A stretch of 16,289 nt of DNA. Origin: Thalassiosira profunda. Taxonomy: Eukaryota > Bacillariophyta > Thalassiosirophyceae > Thalassiosirales > Thalassiosiraceae. The position numbers and the translations under genes were made by a program. The stretch lies in the NCBI GenBank assembly GCA_036939355.1, contig JALLAP010001488.1:1-16289 (forward strand). The letters are read 5' to 3'. Every line of letters begins with the position of its first letter. The first letter of the stretch is position 1. Below, piece by piece: positions 1-8,972 of this stretch. The notes under the pieces were generated by a model that worked only from the letters and a program-made list of their open reading frames with translations, ran no database searches and had not been told where the DNA came from.

Positions 1-923
1 TCGGTCACGCCCTATCTGGACGCGGAGGGGTTGTCCAGCCTCGCCTCGACCTGCCGTCATTTTGGCGCTGTTGATCGGGGAGGAGGCAGTGGCGGGGATG
101 TGGCATTGTCGCTGATGCAGGGGGTGGCTCGTCGGGTGGTCCTCAACGAGGTTTCCGAGGCGGAGAAGGCGGCTTTGGTGCGGTACCCCGGGGAGAGCTG
201 GATCGTGACGTACCATCAGCTCGCGATGCTCCGATCGCCCTTGATCTTCGACAGGCGTGTGGGGCGGACCATGAAACACCCATCGGGAGATAAATCGCGC
301 GTGGCCGTCGCCAAGGGCCACGCATCTCGCACCAAATCGGCATTCAGCAATCAAATCTTGCGGGGAGGGAAGCACTACGCGGAATTCTTCGATGGCAGGG
401 GTGGCTCGGCTGGCATCATCCCCCACCCAACTCAGCGAAGATCATTTCGATCCCACTTGGATCAAAAAGGAGTTTCAGCGGCAGATTCTGCCAATGAGGA
501 GCGAGAGGTGGGGAGGCAGCAACACAACAGCTGCATGTACTCCTTATCCTCTGGGCGTTGCTATTGCAGCGATTGGGAGGGGAACCAGATGATGAGTCAT
601 GATTGGGAGGGACGCGATGAGTACTTACGTTGGAAAGTGAGCCGGTGCACGGACTGCTCCTCGATTTGGATGCGGGCACCCTGACAGCCTACCTGAACGG
701 GCGCAAGCTGGGGATCATGTGCGAGGGACTGGCGGGGGAGTACTGCTGGGTCGCTTCAATTCAGGGCGTGGGCAGCATTTCCATCCGCCGGGGTCTTATG
801 CCGACTGCTGAGTCTGAGGAGAGGGCCAATGCTGTCGCTGCTGCGGCCGAATCCTCATCCGAGTCAGAGTTGAGTGCTAGCGACATTTCCTCCGAATCTG
901 AAGGCTCAGACGCCGAAGGATAG
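1..923 (+). pseudogene. F-box-like/SPRY-domain protein, 5'-truncated by window, frame-disrupted
   Basis: The reading frame is open from base 1, so the gene begins upstream. The first residues (PYLDAEGLSSLASTCRHFG) look like the F-box-like opening of a large Thalassiosira family. The end (about 640-790) reads GLLLDLDAGTLTAYLNGRKLG followed by GEYCW, a typical SPRY/B30.2 core. A Ser/Glu/Asp-rich tail leads to TAG at 921-923. Three frames must be joined: frame 1 to about 420, frame 2 about 422-530 (contains LSEDHFDPTW and SERWGG), frame 1 again about 532-633 (contains CMYSLSSG and DWEGNQ), then frame 3. No GT-AG intron explains the breaks. It is either a decayed copy or a sequence with indel errors; one candidate site is a CCCC run at 421. 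SPRY domains usually bind other proteins; the partner cannot be told. Family assignment is by recognition only. Confidence 0.62.
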
Positions 924-1245
924 AAGACGCGTTGCAAGGGGGTGTCGCTGGGTCGCTGAGGTGTCACGCAGTTCGATGAGTGAAAGTGCTCCAGAGAAGC
1001 TGGTTCTCTCTGGGAGAGGGAACGAGATTCAACAAAACAATGGGTGCTGTCTTGCGCACAATTGGCAATGCAGGGAAGGGAAAGCAGGTGCAAAGGGCGC
1101 ATTCACGGCGATTGCTCTTTTACGCTTCATCAATCTTCTATCTTCTTCTAAACATGCATCCTCTCATGAGAAATATGGAGCCCAGACAACACACATATCT
1201 TCGCTTATCACCCTCTATCTCGCTTCAACAACACGGGTTGGCCTC
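924..1245. other. Intergenic, convergent 3' ends
   Basis: No gene is supported here. It separates the 3' end of the SPRY gene (+) from the 3' end of A1 (-). The part next to A1 (about 1223-1245) belongs to a block conserved with the 3' end of A2. The rest is unremarkable and no RNA gene is seen. Confidence 0.6.
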
Positions 1246-4200
1246 TTAGTAAGCGGCCCTCAGACCCCTCCTTGGGCCCACTGGTGGGTCGAACCCCTCG
1301 ACCTCCGCACCCTTGCCCACCGTGGGCGTGGATCCTCCCGTCACCTCCTCCGTCGGGGCATAGGTAGGAACGGGGAAGACGGGTTCCACGCACACGTCCT
1401 CCGCTTCCTCCAGGCACTGTGCGACATCCTCCACGTCCTCTGCAAACTCCGAGCTGCAGCACTCCTCGAGGGTATTGTAATACACAGTCTCGAAATTGTA
1501 CAGGTCGACGGCGACGTCGTCGCTGTTCGTGCACTGGAAGAGGAGCTCCTTGGTCGAGACCATGTGCCACTTTCGTTCTTCGCACAGCGTCGGGGCGGGC
1601 GTCGGGTTGGGGGTATCGACAGGCTCGCCAGATGCCGTAGTTGAGCCAAGCGTCGGTTCGGGGGTATCGATCTCGACCGGCTTCGTCGGCGAGGGAGTGG
1701 GGTTTTTGGTAGGCTCGTGGGTGGCCCCGCAAATGTTCTCAATGTGGCACACGTCTCCGTGTTCCACATTATCCTCGCAGCACTCCTTGCCGGTCGCGTA
1801 TTCCACATCGTGGGACGAGCTCGTAGTCTTCGTGCCTTTCGTCGTCTTGGTGGTGGACGAGCCGGGAAGGTCGTCGTAGACGCACTTGGGCCCTCCCATG
1901 TCGCTCGACGTATCGCTGCTGCTTGTGCTCGACGTGGTGTCCTTCGAAGTGGTATCCTTCGAGGTCGACGTGGAGTCCTTCGAAGTTGTCGTGGAAGAGC
2001 CGGGGACGAAGTACCACTTGGGATCGTGGCACTCCTCTACGACAGGCGACGGGGTGGGCTTCTTCGTCGGCTTGGCAGTAGGCTTCTTGGTAGGCTTGGC
2101 ATTGGGCTTCTTGCTAGGCGACGGGGTGGGCTTCTTGCTAGGCTTGGCCGTAATCGGAGCCGGAGTGGGGCTCATGGTGGGAGCACACTCGTCGTAGCTC
2201 AGACAGTCTTCCTTGAACTCCTTCTGGCAGCACTCGGCGGCAGAGTCCCACATATGAAGGAACTCGTCATCGCCGTCAGGGTGGTACGCTTCGAAGTCCT
2301 CGTCAGTCGCAGGCTCGTTGGTGCAGCCCTGCTCTCCGGATCCGTTCACATCCACAGTGTAGTGGAACGCCTGCTCGTCGCACGAGCTGGGGCTGGGGGT
2401 GATCGGCGCCGGCGTGGGGCTCATGGTGGGAGCGCACTCGTCGTAGCTCAGGCAGTCTTCCTTGAACTCCTTCTGGCAACACTCGTCGGCAGACTCCCAC
2501 TGGTGGACGTAGCCACTCTCGCCGTATGCCTCGCGATCCGCGTCAGTGAGAGGCTCGTTGGTGCAGCCCTGCTCGCCAGAGTCGTTGACGTCGACCGTGT
2601 AGTGGAACGTCTGATCGTCGCACGAGGTAGGACTGGGCGTGATTGGGGCCGGCGTGGGGCTCATGGTGGGAGCGCACTCGTCGTAGCTCAGACAGTCTTC
2701 CTTGAACTCCTTCGCGCAGCACTCCTCCGGGGAATCCCACACGTGGACGTAGCCATCATCAGGATCGTACTCCTCGCGATCGGCGTCGGTGATGGGCTCG
2801 TTGGTGCATCCCTGCTCTCCGGAACCGTTGACGTCCACCGTGTAGTGGAACTTCTGCTCCTCGCAAGCGGTGGGGCTGGGGGTGGTTGGGGACACGGAGG
2901 GACTGACCGTAGGCTCCTTCGTGGGCTTCTTGGTGGTCGGGGATGCCGTGGGACTATCGGTCACGGGCTTCTTGGTGGGCTTCTTGGTGGGCTATACGTT
3001 AGATGGGACAAGTGCACAAGATGTGAGCAAAAATCATGCATAGGCAATGAATAGTGCAATCGCAACTAGGGTTGACACGATGCGCTCACCTTCTTGCTGG
3101 GCTTGGCCGTGGGGTACGGCGTGGGGGGCTCCTTCGGATCCTGCGTCGGCTTGGGCGTGGGCTTGTACGTCGGCTTGTGGGTCTCGTCGACGGACGTGCT
3201 GCTGGACGAGCTCGAAGAAGTCTTGCTCGGCGGCTTGGGGCCGGGCTTGTCCCACGAGCTACTCGTGCTCGAAGAGGTCTTGCTCGGGGGCTTGGGGCCG
3301 GGCTTGTCCCACGAGCTGCTCGTGCTTGAACTGCTGCTCCACGAGGGCGGCTTGGGGCCGGGCTTGTCCCAAGAAGTGCTCGAACTACTCTTGGTGGACT
3401 TGCTCGACTTTGAGGTCTTGGCGCTCTTGGAACCGGAGCCCTTGCTCGATTTGGAGCCGGAGGATCCCTTCGAGGCCTTGGAAACGCCGGAGCCCCAAGT
3501 TTCGTCGCAGTCGTNTGCTCGATTTGGAGCCGGAGGATCCCTTCGAGGCCTTGGAAACGCCGGAGCCCCAAGTTTCGTCGCAGTCGTCGTCGGAATAGGA
3601 CCAATCTCCGGACCAGGAGGAGGGGCCCTTGCCGCTCTTTCCAGAACCCGAATGGCCACTCTTACCACTCTTGCCGGAACCCGAATGACCACTCTTGCCC
3701 GATTTTCCGCTGCCGGAACTGGACGACCAGCCCGACGACCAGCCGGACGTCTCCCAGGAGCCGCCGGACGATTCCTTGCCGCTCTTTCCAGAACCCGAAT
3801 GGCCACTCTTGCCCGACTTGCCGCTGCCGGAACCGCTGGCGGACCAGCTGTTGCCCGAAGGTGGCGTGGCCCTGTACGGTAGTCAAAGTGAACATATCAG
3901 TGAGCATAATTGAGATTTGCAATTGTTCTCTCACTCATGATACAACAACTTACCAGCCATCGTCGTCCCAGCTTCCGCCGCTGGAACCCTTGCCGGACTT
4001 GCTGCCGCTGCCCGACGACCCTCCCGACTTGCCGGACTTGCCGCTCGAGCCCGAGGAGGACCAGACCTGAGGAGATGAATTGGCAGCGAGATGTGGTGAG
4101 TGAGTGGGCGTATGTGATACATGAGCACGAGATGTGCACAAACAAAGTTGTCATCTTACCATCTCGTTCCACCCGTCTTCGGGGTGAACGAAGACCCAGT

Positions 4201-4822
4201 CGCCGAGGCGTCGACCGCCGCTCTTTCCGGACTTGCCCGAACCGGAGGTGGTGCCGGAGGAGGCCCAGCCGTCGTCGTCCCAATCGTTGGAGGAGGAGGA
4301 CCAGCTCGACGGAGAGGGAGCCCAGCCGGGGACGAAGACCCAATCGCCACTGGAGGACGACGTGCCCATGAGCTTGCTTCCCTTGGAGGAGCCCGAGCCG
4401 CCGCTCTTGCCGCTCTTGCCGGAGGAACCCGATCCCGACTTGCCGCTCTTGCCCGAGGAGCCGGAGCCGGCGCACTTGGACCCCTTCGAGCCGCCGCCGC
4501 TCCAATCGGAGCTGCTGCCCCACTCGGCGCTGCCGGAGCCGTCGCGGTGGTCGCGCACCTCGACGTACTCGGAGTATCCGTCCCTCGTCGCGGGAGTGGC
4601 CTTTTCGCCGTCGGTCGGGAGGAGCTTCTCCACGAACTCCGTCCCGCCCGGGCCGCCCGGGGCCGCGTCCTCGGCGGGGGCGCCGCCGCCGGCGACGGGC
4701 GCTGAGTTCTTGCCGCGGGTCCCGAGGGTGACCCCGATGCCGATCCCGACGGCGGCGAGGGAGGCGGTGAGGATCGCCGCCTTGACGACGCGGGGCTCGC
4801 GGAGGCGGTGGAGGTCTACCAT
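1246..4822 (-). CDS. A1: secreted/membrane-anchored Lys-Ser-Gly and Cys-module protein, cingulin/silaffin-like (4 exons)
   Basis: Exons are 4822-4160, 4066-3954, 3871-3090 and 2991-1246, all with GT-AG introns (93, 82 and 98 nt). After merging the duplicated 72 bp around the N at 3515 it encodes 1076 aa. Residues about 12-34 are a hydrophobic signal or signal-anchor segment followed by GTRGK. Residues 100-495 alternate Trp-rich patches with SGKSGK repeats, RRL at 204-206 and three SSWDKPGPKPPS repeats. Exon 4 holds five six-cysteine modules (about 538-601, 619-681, 699-764, 816-916, 965-1029) separated by PTKKPT/PTPSP linkers, and ends with GSTPTVGK at 1048-1055. The Lys/Ser/Trp composition resembles diatom cingulins and silaffins, which act in silica deposition vesicles; that role is an inference. 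The start is the first ATG and gives the hydrophobic leader shared with A2. Confidence 0.85.
1312..1335 (-). other. Conserved C-terminal GSTPTVGK tail of A1
   Basis: Codes GSTPTVGK, followed by GAEVEG. The 18 nt for TPTVGK (1312-1329) are identical to those in B1 (5758-5775), A2 (10290-10307) and B2 (12844-12861). Confidence 0.85.
2150..2865 (-). repeat. Three tandem near-identical Cys-module units in A1 exon 4
   Basis: Three copies of a unit of 240-249 bp. On the + strand the segment coding PTMSPTP starts at 2171, 2420 and 2660. Each unit codes FHYTVDVN(G/D)SGEQGCTNEP, an ECC followed by KEF, KEDCLSYDEC and then APTMSPTPAPIT. Units differ most between CTNEP and ECC. It is a recent internal expansion: A2, B1 and B2 have only three, more divergent modules each. 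Confidence 0.85.
2992..3089 (-). other. A1 intron 3 (98 nt)
   Basis: Starts GTGAGC after AAGAAG and ends TATAG before CCCACC. It lies between two PTKK codon runs, as does the linker intron of B1 and B2. It contains CACATCTTGTG (minus strand of 3015-3025) within a 20-nt identity to B2 intron 2. Confidence 0.85.
3232..3372 (-). repeat. Short tandem repeat coding SSWDKPGPKPPS (x3)
   Basis: On the + strand ggcttgggg begins at 3232, 3289 and 3349, giving a period of 57-60 bp. The repeat codes Ser-rich SSSWDKPGPKPPSK units in the Trp/Pro-rich part of A1 exon 3. Confidence 0.8.
3443..3587. repeat. 72-bp exact direct repeat flanking a single N (assembly joint)
   Basis: Bases 3443-3514 and 3516-3587 are identical and separated only by N at 3515. 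Keeping both shifts the frame of A1 (73 extra nt). Removing one copy plus the N leaves exons 2 and 3 at 822 nt together, 274 codons with no stop. The simplest reading is two contig ends that overlap but were not merged. Confidence 0.9.
4067..4159 (-). other. A1 intron 1 (93 nt), homologous to B1 intron 1
   Basis: GTAAGA donor after WNEM codons; acceptor CTCCTCAG. Shares with B1 intron 1 the + strand blocks ggcagcgaga, gtggtgagtga and atgagcacgagatgtgcac in the same order. Contains CACATCTCGTG (minus strand of 4126-4136). Confidence 0.85.
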
Positions 4823-5715
4823 CGTTTGGCCGGTGCTGAAGTCTCTGTTCTGCTCGCTGCGGAGGGGTGCCGATGCGATGTTGCTGCTGCCACGGCTTAC
4901 TATCTGTCAATGCCGACGAGCTCTCGAGAGGTTGATGTCGAGTGTAGCCAAGGCGTCGTTCTATTCGGGGGTGCCTTGGATGGAATTGTGAACAATCGTG
5001 AAGGGGCCGAGGGCGGTGTTGTGTGCACATCAGATGCACTCTCCTCTCCCACCAAGGCTTTCCGCTGACAAAATTTTGCAAAGCGAGAGAGAGATGATGT
5101 TGTCATTGGGCCTTGCAAATATTTCAGACTTCGCCACTCCACGACCAGGTCCAAAATTTGGGGCAGCAGACATGCACAAGACGTGGATACCCGGCGACAA
5201 GCTGACGGCACGGTTGGCGCGACGGAGGAAGGTGCTGAAAATTTGGAAGGCCAAAAAATTGGAGAGGTGCGCAGAGCGAGAAGCGAGATGAAGCGAGCCT
5301 CTATGTACAGGTCGAAGGTACGTACGTACATGCTAGGTAAAGGAAATCTAGCCTCACTCCGCCTGCACCCGCCCTCTCCTCTTTCAAGCGCGCACTCGGC
5401 TCCACATACAAGTCCAACCCACAGCCTGTAGCACACCCAAGAAAGACGTGCATTCTTCTTGTCAGAATAGAACGTGGATACTCATCTAAGATCGCTTCTC
5501 TAATCAGCTATTTATGAATACCTACCCGCGCACAGGTCAGGGAAATTGCTCTTCTAGACCAGTGGGTAAGCTGAACGACGACGCCCCATCCTCTTTCTTG
5601 GGCCTTGAGAACATGACATATATTTTCAACGAATACCACGGCCCAAGGGATGCCTGCAAAGTGTACCAAGACCGCTCTCTCTCTCTCTCTTCTTCGAGGT
5701 CATCTACAGTCCTCT
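4823..5715. other. Intergenic between A1 (5' end) and B1 (3' end)
   Basis: No convincing gene is seen. The part next to 4823 should hold the A1 promoter and 5' UTR (minus strand; start context AAACGATGG). A palindromic TACG run lies at about 5318-5330 and a (CT)8 microsatellite at 5675-5690 close to the B1 stop. Several open frames of 70-180 codons overlap one another and none has a recognisable domain. Confidence 0.55.
5675..5690. repeat. (CT)8 microsatellite
   Basis: Sixteen bases of perfect CT dinucleotide repeat, then TCTTC, 26 bp from the B1 stop codon and thus probably in the B1 3' UTR. Confidence 0.85.
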
Positions 5716-7921
5716 CTAGTCGACTCTGTCTGATTCATAATCCTCCGCGTCCGTCTCCTTGCCCACCGTGGGCGTGCTCCCGGGCGTCACAAGAGGCGTC
5801 GGGGAAGGAGTAGGCTCAGGGAAGTCCGCGCCGCAATCATCAAAGTAATTGCAGATGCCATCTTCAACTCCCGTGCTTCCCTCGGCCTCGAACTCGGCCC
5901 GGCAGCAGTCTCCGAGCGAATCGTACGTCGGGAAATCGCCCGGGTTGTCCGAGTACACGCACGTCCCCGGGACGCCCGGGACGAAGTACACCTCGGGATC
6001 CGTGCAGGGCGGAAGGGTGGGCTCGGGGGTTTGGACCGTTTCCACACGCGTGGGCGAGGCCGTGGGCGAGGCCGTTGGCGAATCCGTTGGTTCAGGAGTG
6101 GGCGAGGCCGTGGGTGAATCGGTTGGCTCTGGCGTGGGCGCCTTGGTGGGGCTCGCAGTGGGGCTATCAGTGGGCTCGTCGGTCCCGCACTCGTTCCGGA
6201 GCTTACACTTGCCGTATCCGTCGACGTTCTCGTCGCAGCACTCTTCGCCGGAATCGTACGTCGGGGGATCCAAGTACGGGGGAAGGTCCTTGTAGACACA
6301 CTCGTTGAGGAGGGGGATGAAGTACCACTTGGGATCCTCACAGACGGTAGTCGGCTTGCGGGTGGGCTGCGGATTGCAAAGATGAGGCAACAGGTGAGGA
6401 CACAGTACAAATACCAGTCGACCCAACGCAAGTCCATAGGCTCACCTTCTTGGTCGGCTTGGCCGTTGGCTTGGCCGTTGGCTTGGCCGTTGGCTTCTTG
6501 GTCGGCTTGGCCGTCGGCTTCTTCGTCGGACCCTTGCAGTAATCCTCGTACTCGCACTCTCCCNGGCTTCTTGGTCGGCTTGGCCGTCGGCTTCTTCGTC
6601 GGACCCTTGCAGTAATCCTCGTACTCGCACTCTCCCTTGTCGAATTCCGCCTCGCAGCACTCCTCCAAATCGTCGTACTCCTCCCCGTCGTGACTGTCAG
6701 GGAGGGGATAGTTGGAGCACTTGCCCCCGTTGTAGTGGTGGTGGTAGTACCACTTCCGATCGTGCTCGCACGTGGTCGGGGACGGGGTCGGCTCGGCGGT
6801 CTCGCAGATGGTGGGGGCGGGGGACGCCTTCCACGATCTCGAGGAGGAGGTGGAGGTGGGCTTGGAGGGTTTGCTCCACGAGGGCGGCGAGTCCCAGCTC
6901 GTGCCGGAGGAGGTTCCGGACCAGCTGCTCCCGCCGCTGGATCCCTTGCTCGATTTGGAGCCCGAGGATTTGCCGCCGAACGCCTTGCCGCTCTTGCCGC
7001 CGGACCCAGATTTGCCGGACTTTCCCGAGGAACCCGATCCGCCCCCGCTCTTGCCCGACTTACCGCTGCCTCCAGACGACCAGCTGCTGCCGCTGCTCGA
7101 CGCCCAGTCGTCGCTGGACGGCGTCGCGGGGGCGTGCCACTTGGAAAATGGCCACATCAGCTTCCGCTCGGGATTGTTGCCCCGCAGCCGCCGGCTCCCG
7201 CCCTCCCACGCGTCGGGCGAGCTGCTGCTCTCCCACGCGTCGCCGGAGGAGCTGTCACTCGAACCCGAGGAGGAGCTGGATGAGCTCGATCCGCCAGACT
7301 TCCCGCTCTTACCGGAGGAACCCGATCCTCCCGACTTGCCGCTCTTCCCCGAGGATCCGCCGGACTTGCCACTCTTGCCCGACGAGCCCTTGGAACCCTT
7401 GCTCGAACCCTTGGAGGATTTGGAGGTGTGCCATCCGTCGCCCGTCGACCAGCCGCCGGGCCCCCAGTCGGGCCCGTCCCAGGAGTCGATCGAGGTGAGG
7501 GTGTGCTTGGAGCTGGAGCTGGAAGACCAAGAAGGGGGGGACCAGTCCTAAAATTAGCAGCGAGGCGGCAGCGAGAGTGGTGAGTGAATGAGTTGAGGTG
7601 AGGAAATGAGCACGAGATGTGCACGAGATGTGCACAAAAGTCATCGTCGTCGGCCAAGAAACGCACCCTGCTGCTCCGCTTCACGCACTTCCACGCATCG
7701 TCGCTCGTCTCGCTGCTCGAGCGGTAATGCTCTTCCTCGCCGGAGCTCCCGCTCCACTCGTCGGGGGTGGGCGCGTACGTCGGCCAGTACGTCGGGTTGC
7801 CGTACTCCTCTTCTTTGCCGTAGAGGCCTCTGTTCGAGGATGGGAGCTTCTTCGTAGGCTCAGCCGCGGCGGTCGAGGCGGCGAGGGCGAGGAGGGCCGC
7901 AGCGAGGGTGTGCTTCGCCAT
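5716..7921 (-). CDS. B1: secreted Trp/Lys/Ser-rich Cys-module protein, cingulin/silaffin-like (3 exons)
   Basis: Exons are 7921-7667, 7547-6446 and 6366-5716 with GT-AG introns of 119 and 79 nt, all phase 0. Merging the duplicated 72 bp around N6564 gives 644 aa. Residues 1-20 are a classic cleavable signal peptide ending AAA. RGL at 31-33 is followed by Tyr, then a Tyr/Trp-rich segment PTYWPTYAPTPDEW. Residues 86-330 alternate Trp-rich stretches with (SGKSGKSGG) repeats, with RRL at 204-206. Then SWDSPPSWSKPS, ASPAPTIC, and three six-Cys modules (one before and two after the PTKKPTAKPT linker), ending GSTPTVGK with an acidic tail. It is the paralog of B2 with much of the order preserved. Role in silica or wall matrix is inferred from composition; no enzyme domain is visible. 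Transcribed divergently from A2. Confidence 0.85.
5758..5781 (-). other. Conserved C-terminal GSTPTVGK tail of B1
   Basis: Codes GSTPTVGK followed by ETDAEDYESDRVD and stop. Bases 5758-5775 match the other three genes exactly. Confidence 0.85.
6367..6445 (-). other. B1 intron 2 (79 nt), linker intron
   Basis: Starts GTGAGC after PTKK codons and ends CCGCAG before CCCACCCGCAAG. Position and flanking codons match B2 intron 3 exactly, so the intron predates their split. Confidence 0.85.
6492..6636. repeat. Second 72-bp exact direct repeat flanking a single N
   Basis: Bases 6492-6563 and 6565-6636 are identical, split by N at 6564. Dropping one copy and the N makes B1 exon 2 1029 nt, 343 codons, open throughout. 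Same architecture and same 72-bp length as the joint at 3515. Confidence 0.9.
7548..7666 (-). other. B1 intron 1 (119 nt)
   Basis: GTGCGT donor after AGCAGCAGG; acceptor AATTTTAG before GACTGG, as in B2 intron 1. It contains the motif CACATCTCGTG twice (minus strand of 7611-7621 and 7622-7632) and aligns with A1 intron 1 over most of its length. Confidence 0.85.
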
Positions 7922-8972
7922 CGTTTTTGGGGGGCGTTGCGTATTCTTCGGGGCGATTTGCTGCCAAGGGGATGGAGCGCGACGGCCTTCGAGCGTGTGA
8001 GTTCGATGCCAATGAATCGGCTCTCCTGAAAAGTATGAACTCTCTGGGGATGCGAGGCGGAGTGCTCTGTGATATCTCTGTTGGCAGGGTGCACCCCTTC
8101 TTTTTTCATCCTAGAGGCGAGGAAGAGAGGGCGGCCGCAAGGGGTGGTCCTCCTGCCCCTGCGCTGCTGCTGTGCATGCGTTGATGATGGCAACCGGCAC
8201 TCACAAAATCCGATCAGAAAGCAAAATAACATAGGAACTAAGTACATTCAATTCTACACACTTAGGAATCAGTAACATGGGAGGTCAAAAAATCAAAAGC
8301 TTCGCACTCAAGAAGCTGTTGTCAAAATTTGCCGGACCGCCCATTTTGGCGTCGAGGCGTGCAGCCCTAGCACGCCAGGCTGCCGCCTCCAAATTTCCAC
8401 TCCCGCAACACCCCCAAGGCCTTGATGCCTTAGCCTGAGCAGTGTAAGCTAGTCCATTGGGATCGATTGTGGTCACGGAACGTGCCGAGAGTAGTCCCGT
8501 CTTGCGACGACCTATTTGTCGAACAGCAATCTAGATCTTGCTTGCAGTGCTGTCGATCTCCGCGACGGCCCCGCGGAGTCTTCGCCCGCACTCTCCCCGA
8601 AGTGTGATGGGCGCCAGGCGGGATTGGACCGCCCAAGAAGCTGCCATGTAGCCTCTCACCGCACCCGCTGACGGGGCGGCGGCGGCGGCTAGGGAATCGA
8701 CTCCCGCCCCGCCGCGCCTTCGGCCGAGGACCCACATCGTAGAATGGGCCGGGGTCGACTCCCACCGACGGCGCTTCATTCTTGAATGGCAATGATTTTT
8801 TTGTCGTGGAGCCATCGCCCCGATGGATACCATTTGCACACACATGCCTCCTTGATGGGCGGTAGCATCGCATGCCATCCTCGTCGATTTATATCTCATA
8901 AATTTCGACCGAGCATCGGCGGCTAAGCATCCACTCCTACAACACATCACCGCTTACCAACCAACTTGAACA
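7922..8972. promoter_or_regulatory. Divergent intergenic region between B1 and A2
   Basis: Both genes start from this 1051-bp region, so it should contain both promoters. A TATA-like tttatat lies at 8888-8894, 79 bp before the A2 ATG, and a T-rich run at about 8099-8107. The B1 start context is AAACGATGG and that of A2 is AACAATGG. Open frames on the minus strand at 8285-8476 and 8531-8950 have no recognised domain and are not called as genes. Promoter function is inferred from gene orientation only. Confidence 0.5.

Noticed and set aside
1717..3054. Long open frame on the + strand (445 codons) opposite A1
   Set aside because: It is antisense to A1 exon 4, is Gly/Val/Arg/Leu-rich with no domain, and runs through the A1 intron; it arises from the repeated codon pattern of the Cys/Pro-Thr modules.
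3600..3840. Regularly spaced short repeats resembling a CRISPR array
   Set aside because: They are codon repeats for SGKSGHSGSGK within an open exon of a eukaryotic gene, without unique spacers.
4900..5436. 178-codon minus-strand open frame between A1 and B1
   Set aside because: No domain, composition unlike the neighbours, overlapped by equally good frames on the + strand, and located where the A1 promoter is expected.
3443..6636. The two 72-bp direct repeats as biological tandem duplications or transposon footprints
   Set aside because: Each is split by exactly one N, both are exactly 72 bp, and both break otherwise intact reading frames; assembly joints explain all three facts.
8531..8950. 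139-codon minus-strand open frame upstream of A2
   Set aside because: No recognised domain, overlapped by another frame of similar length; could be chance or a repeat fragment.
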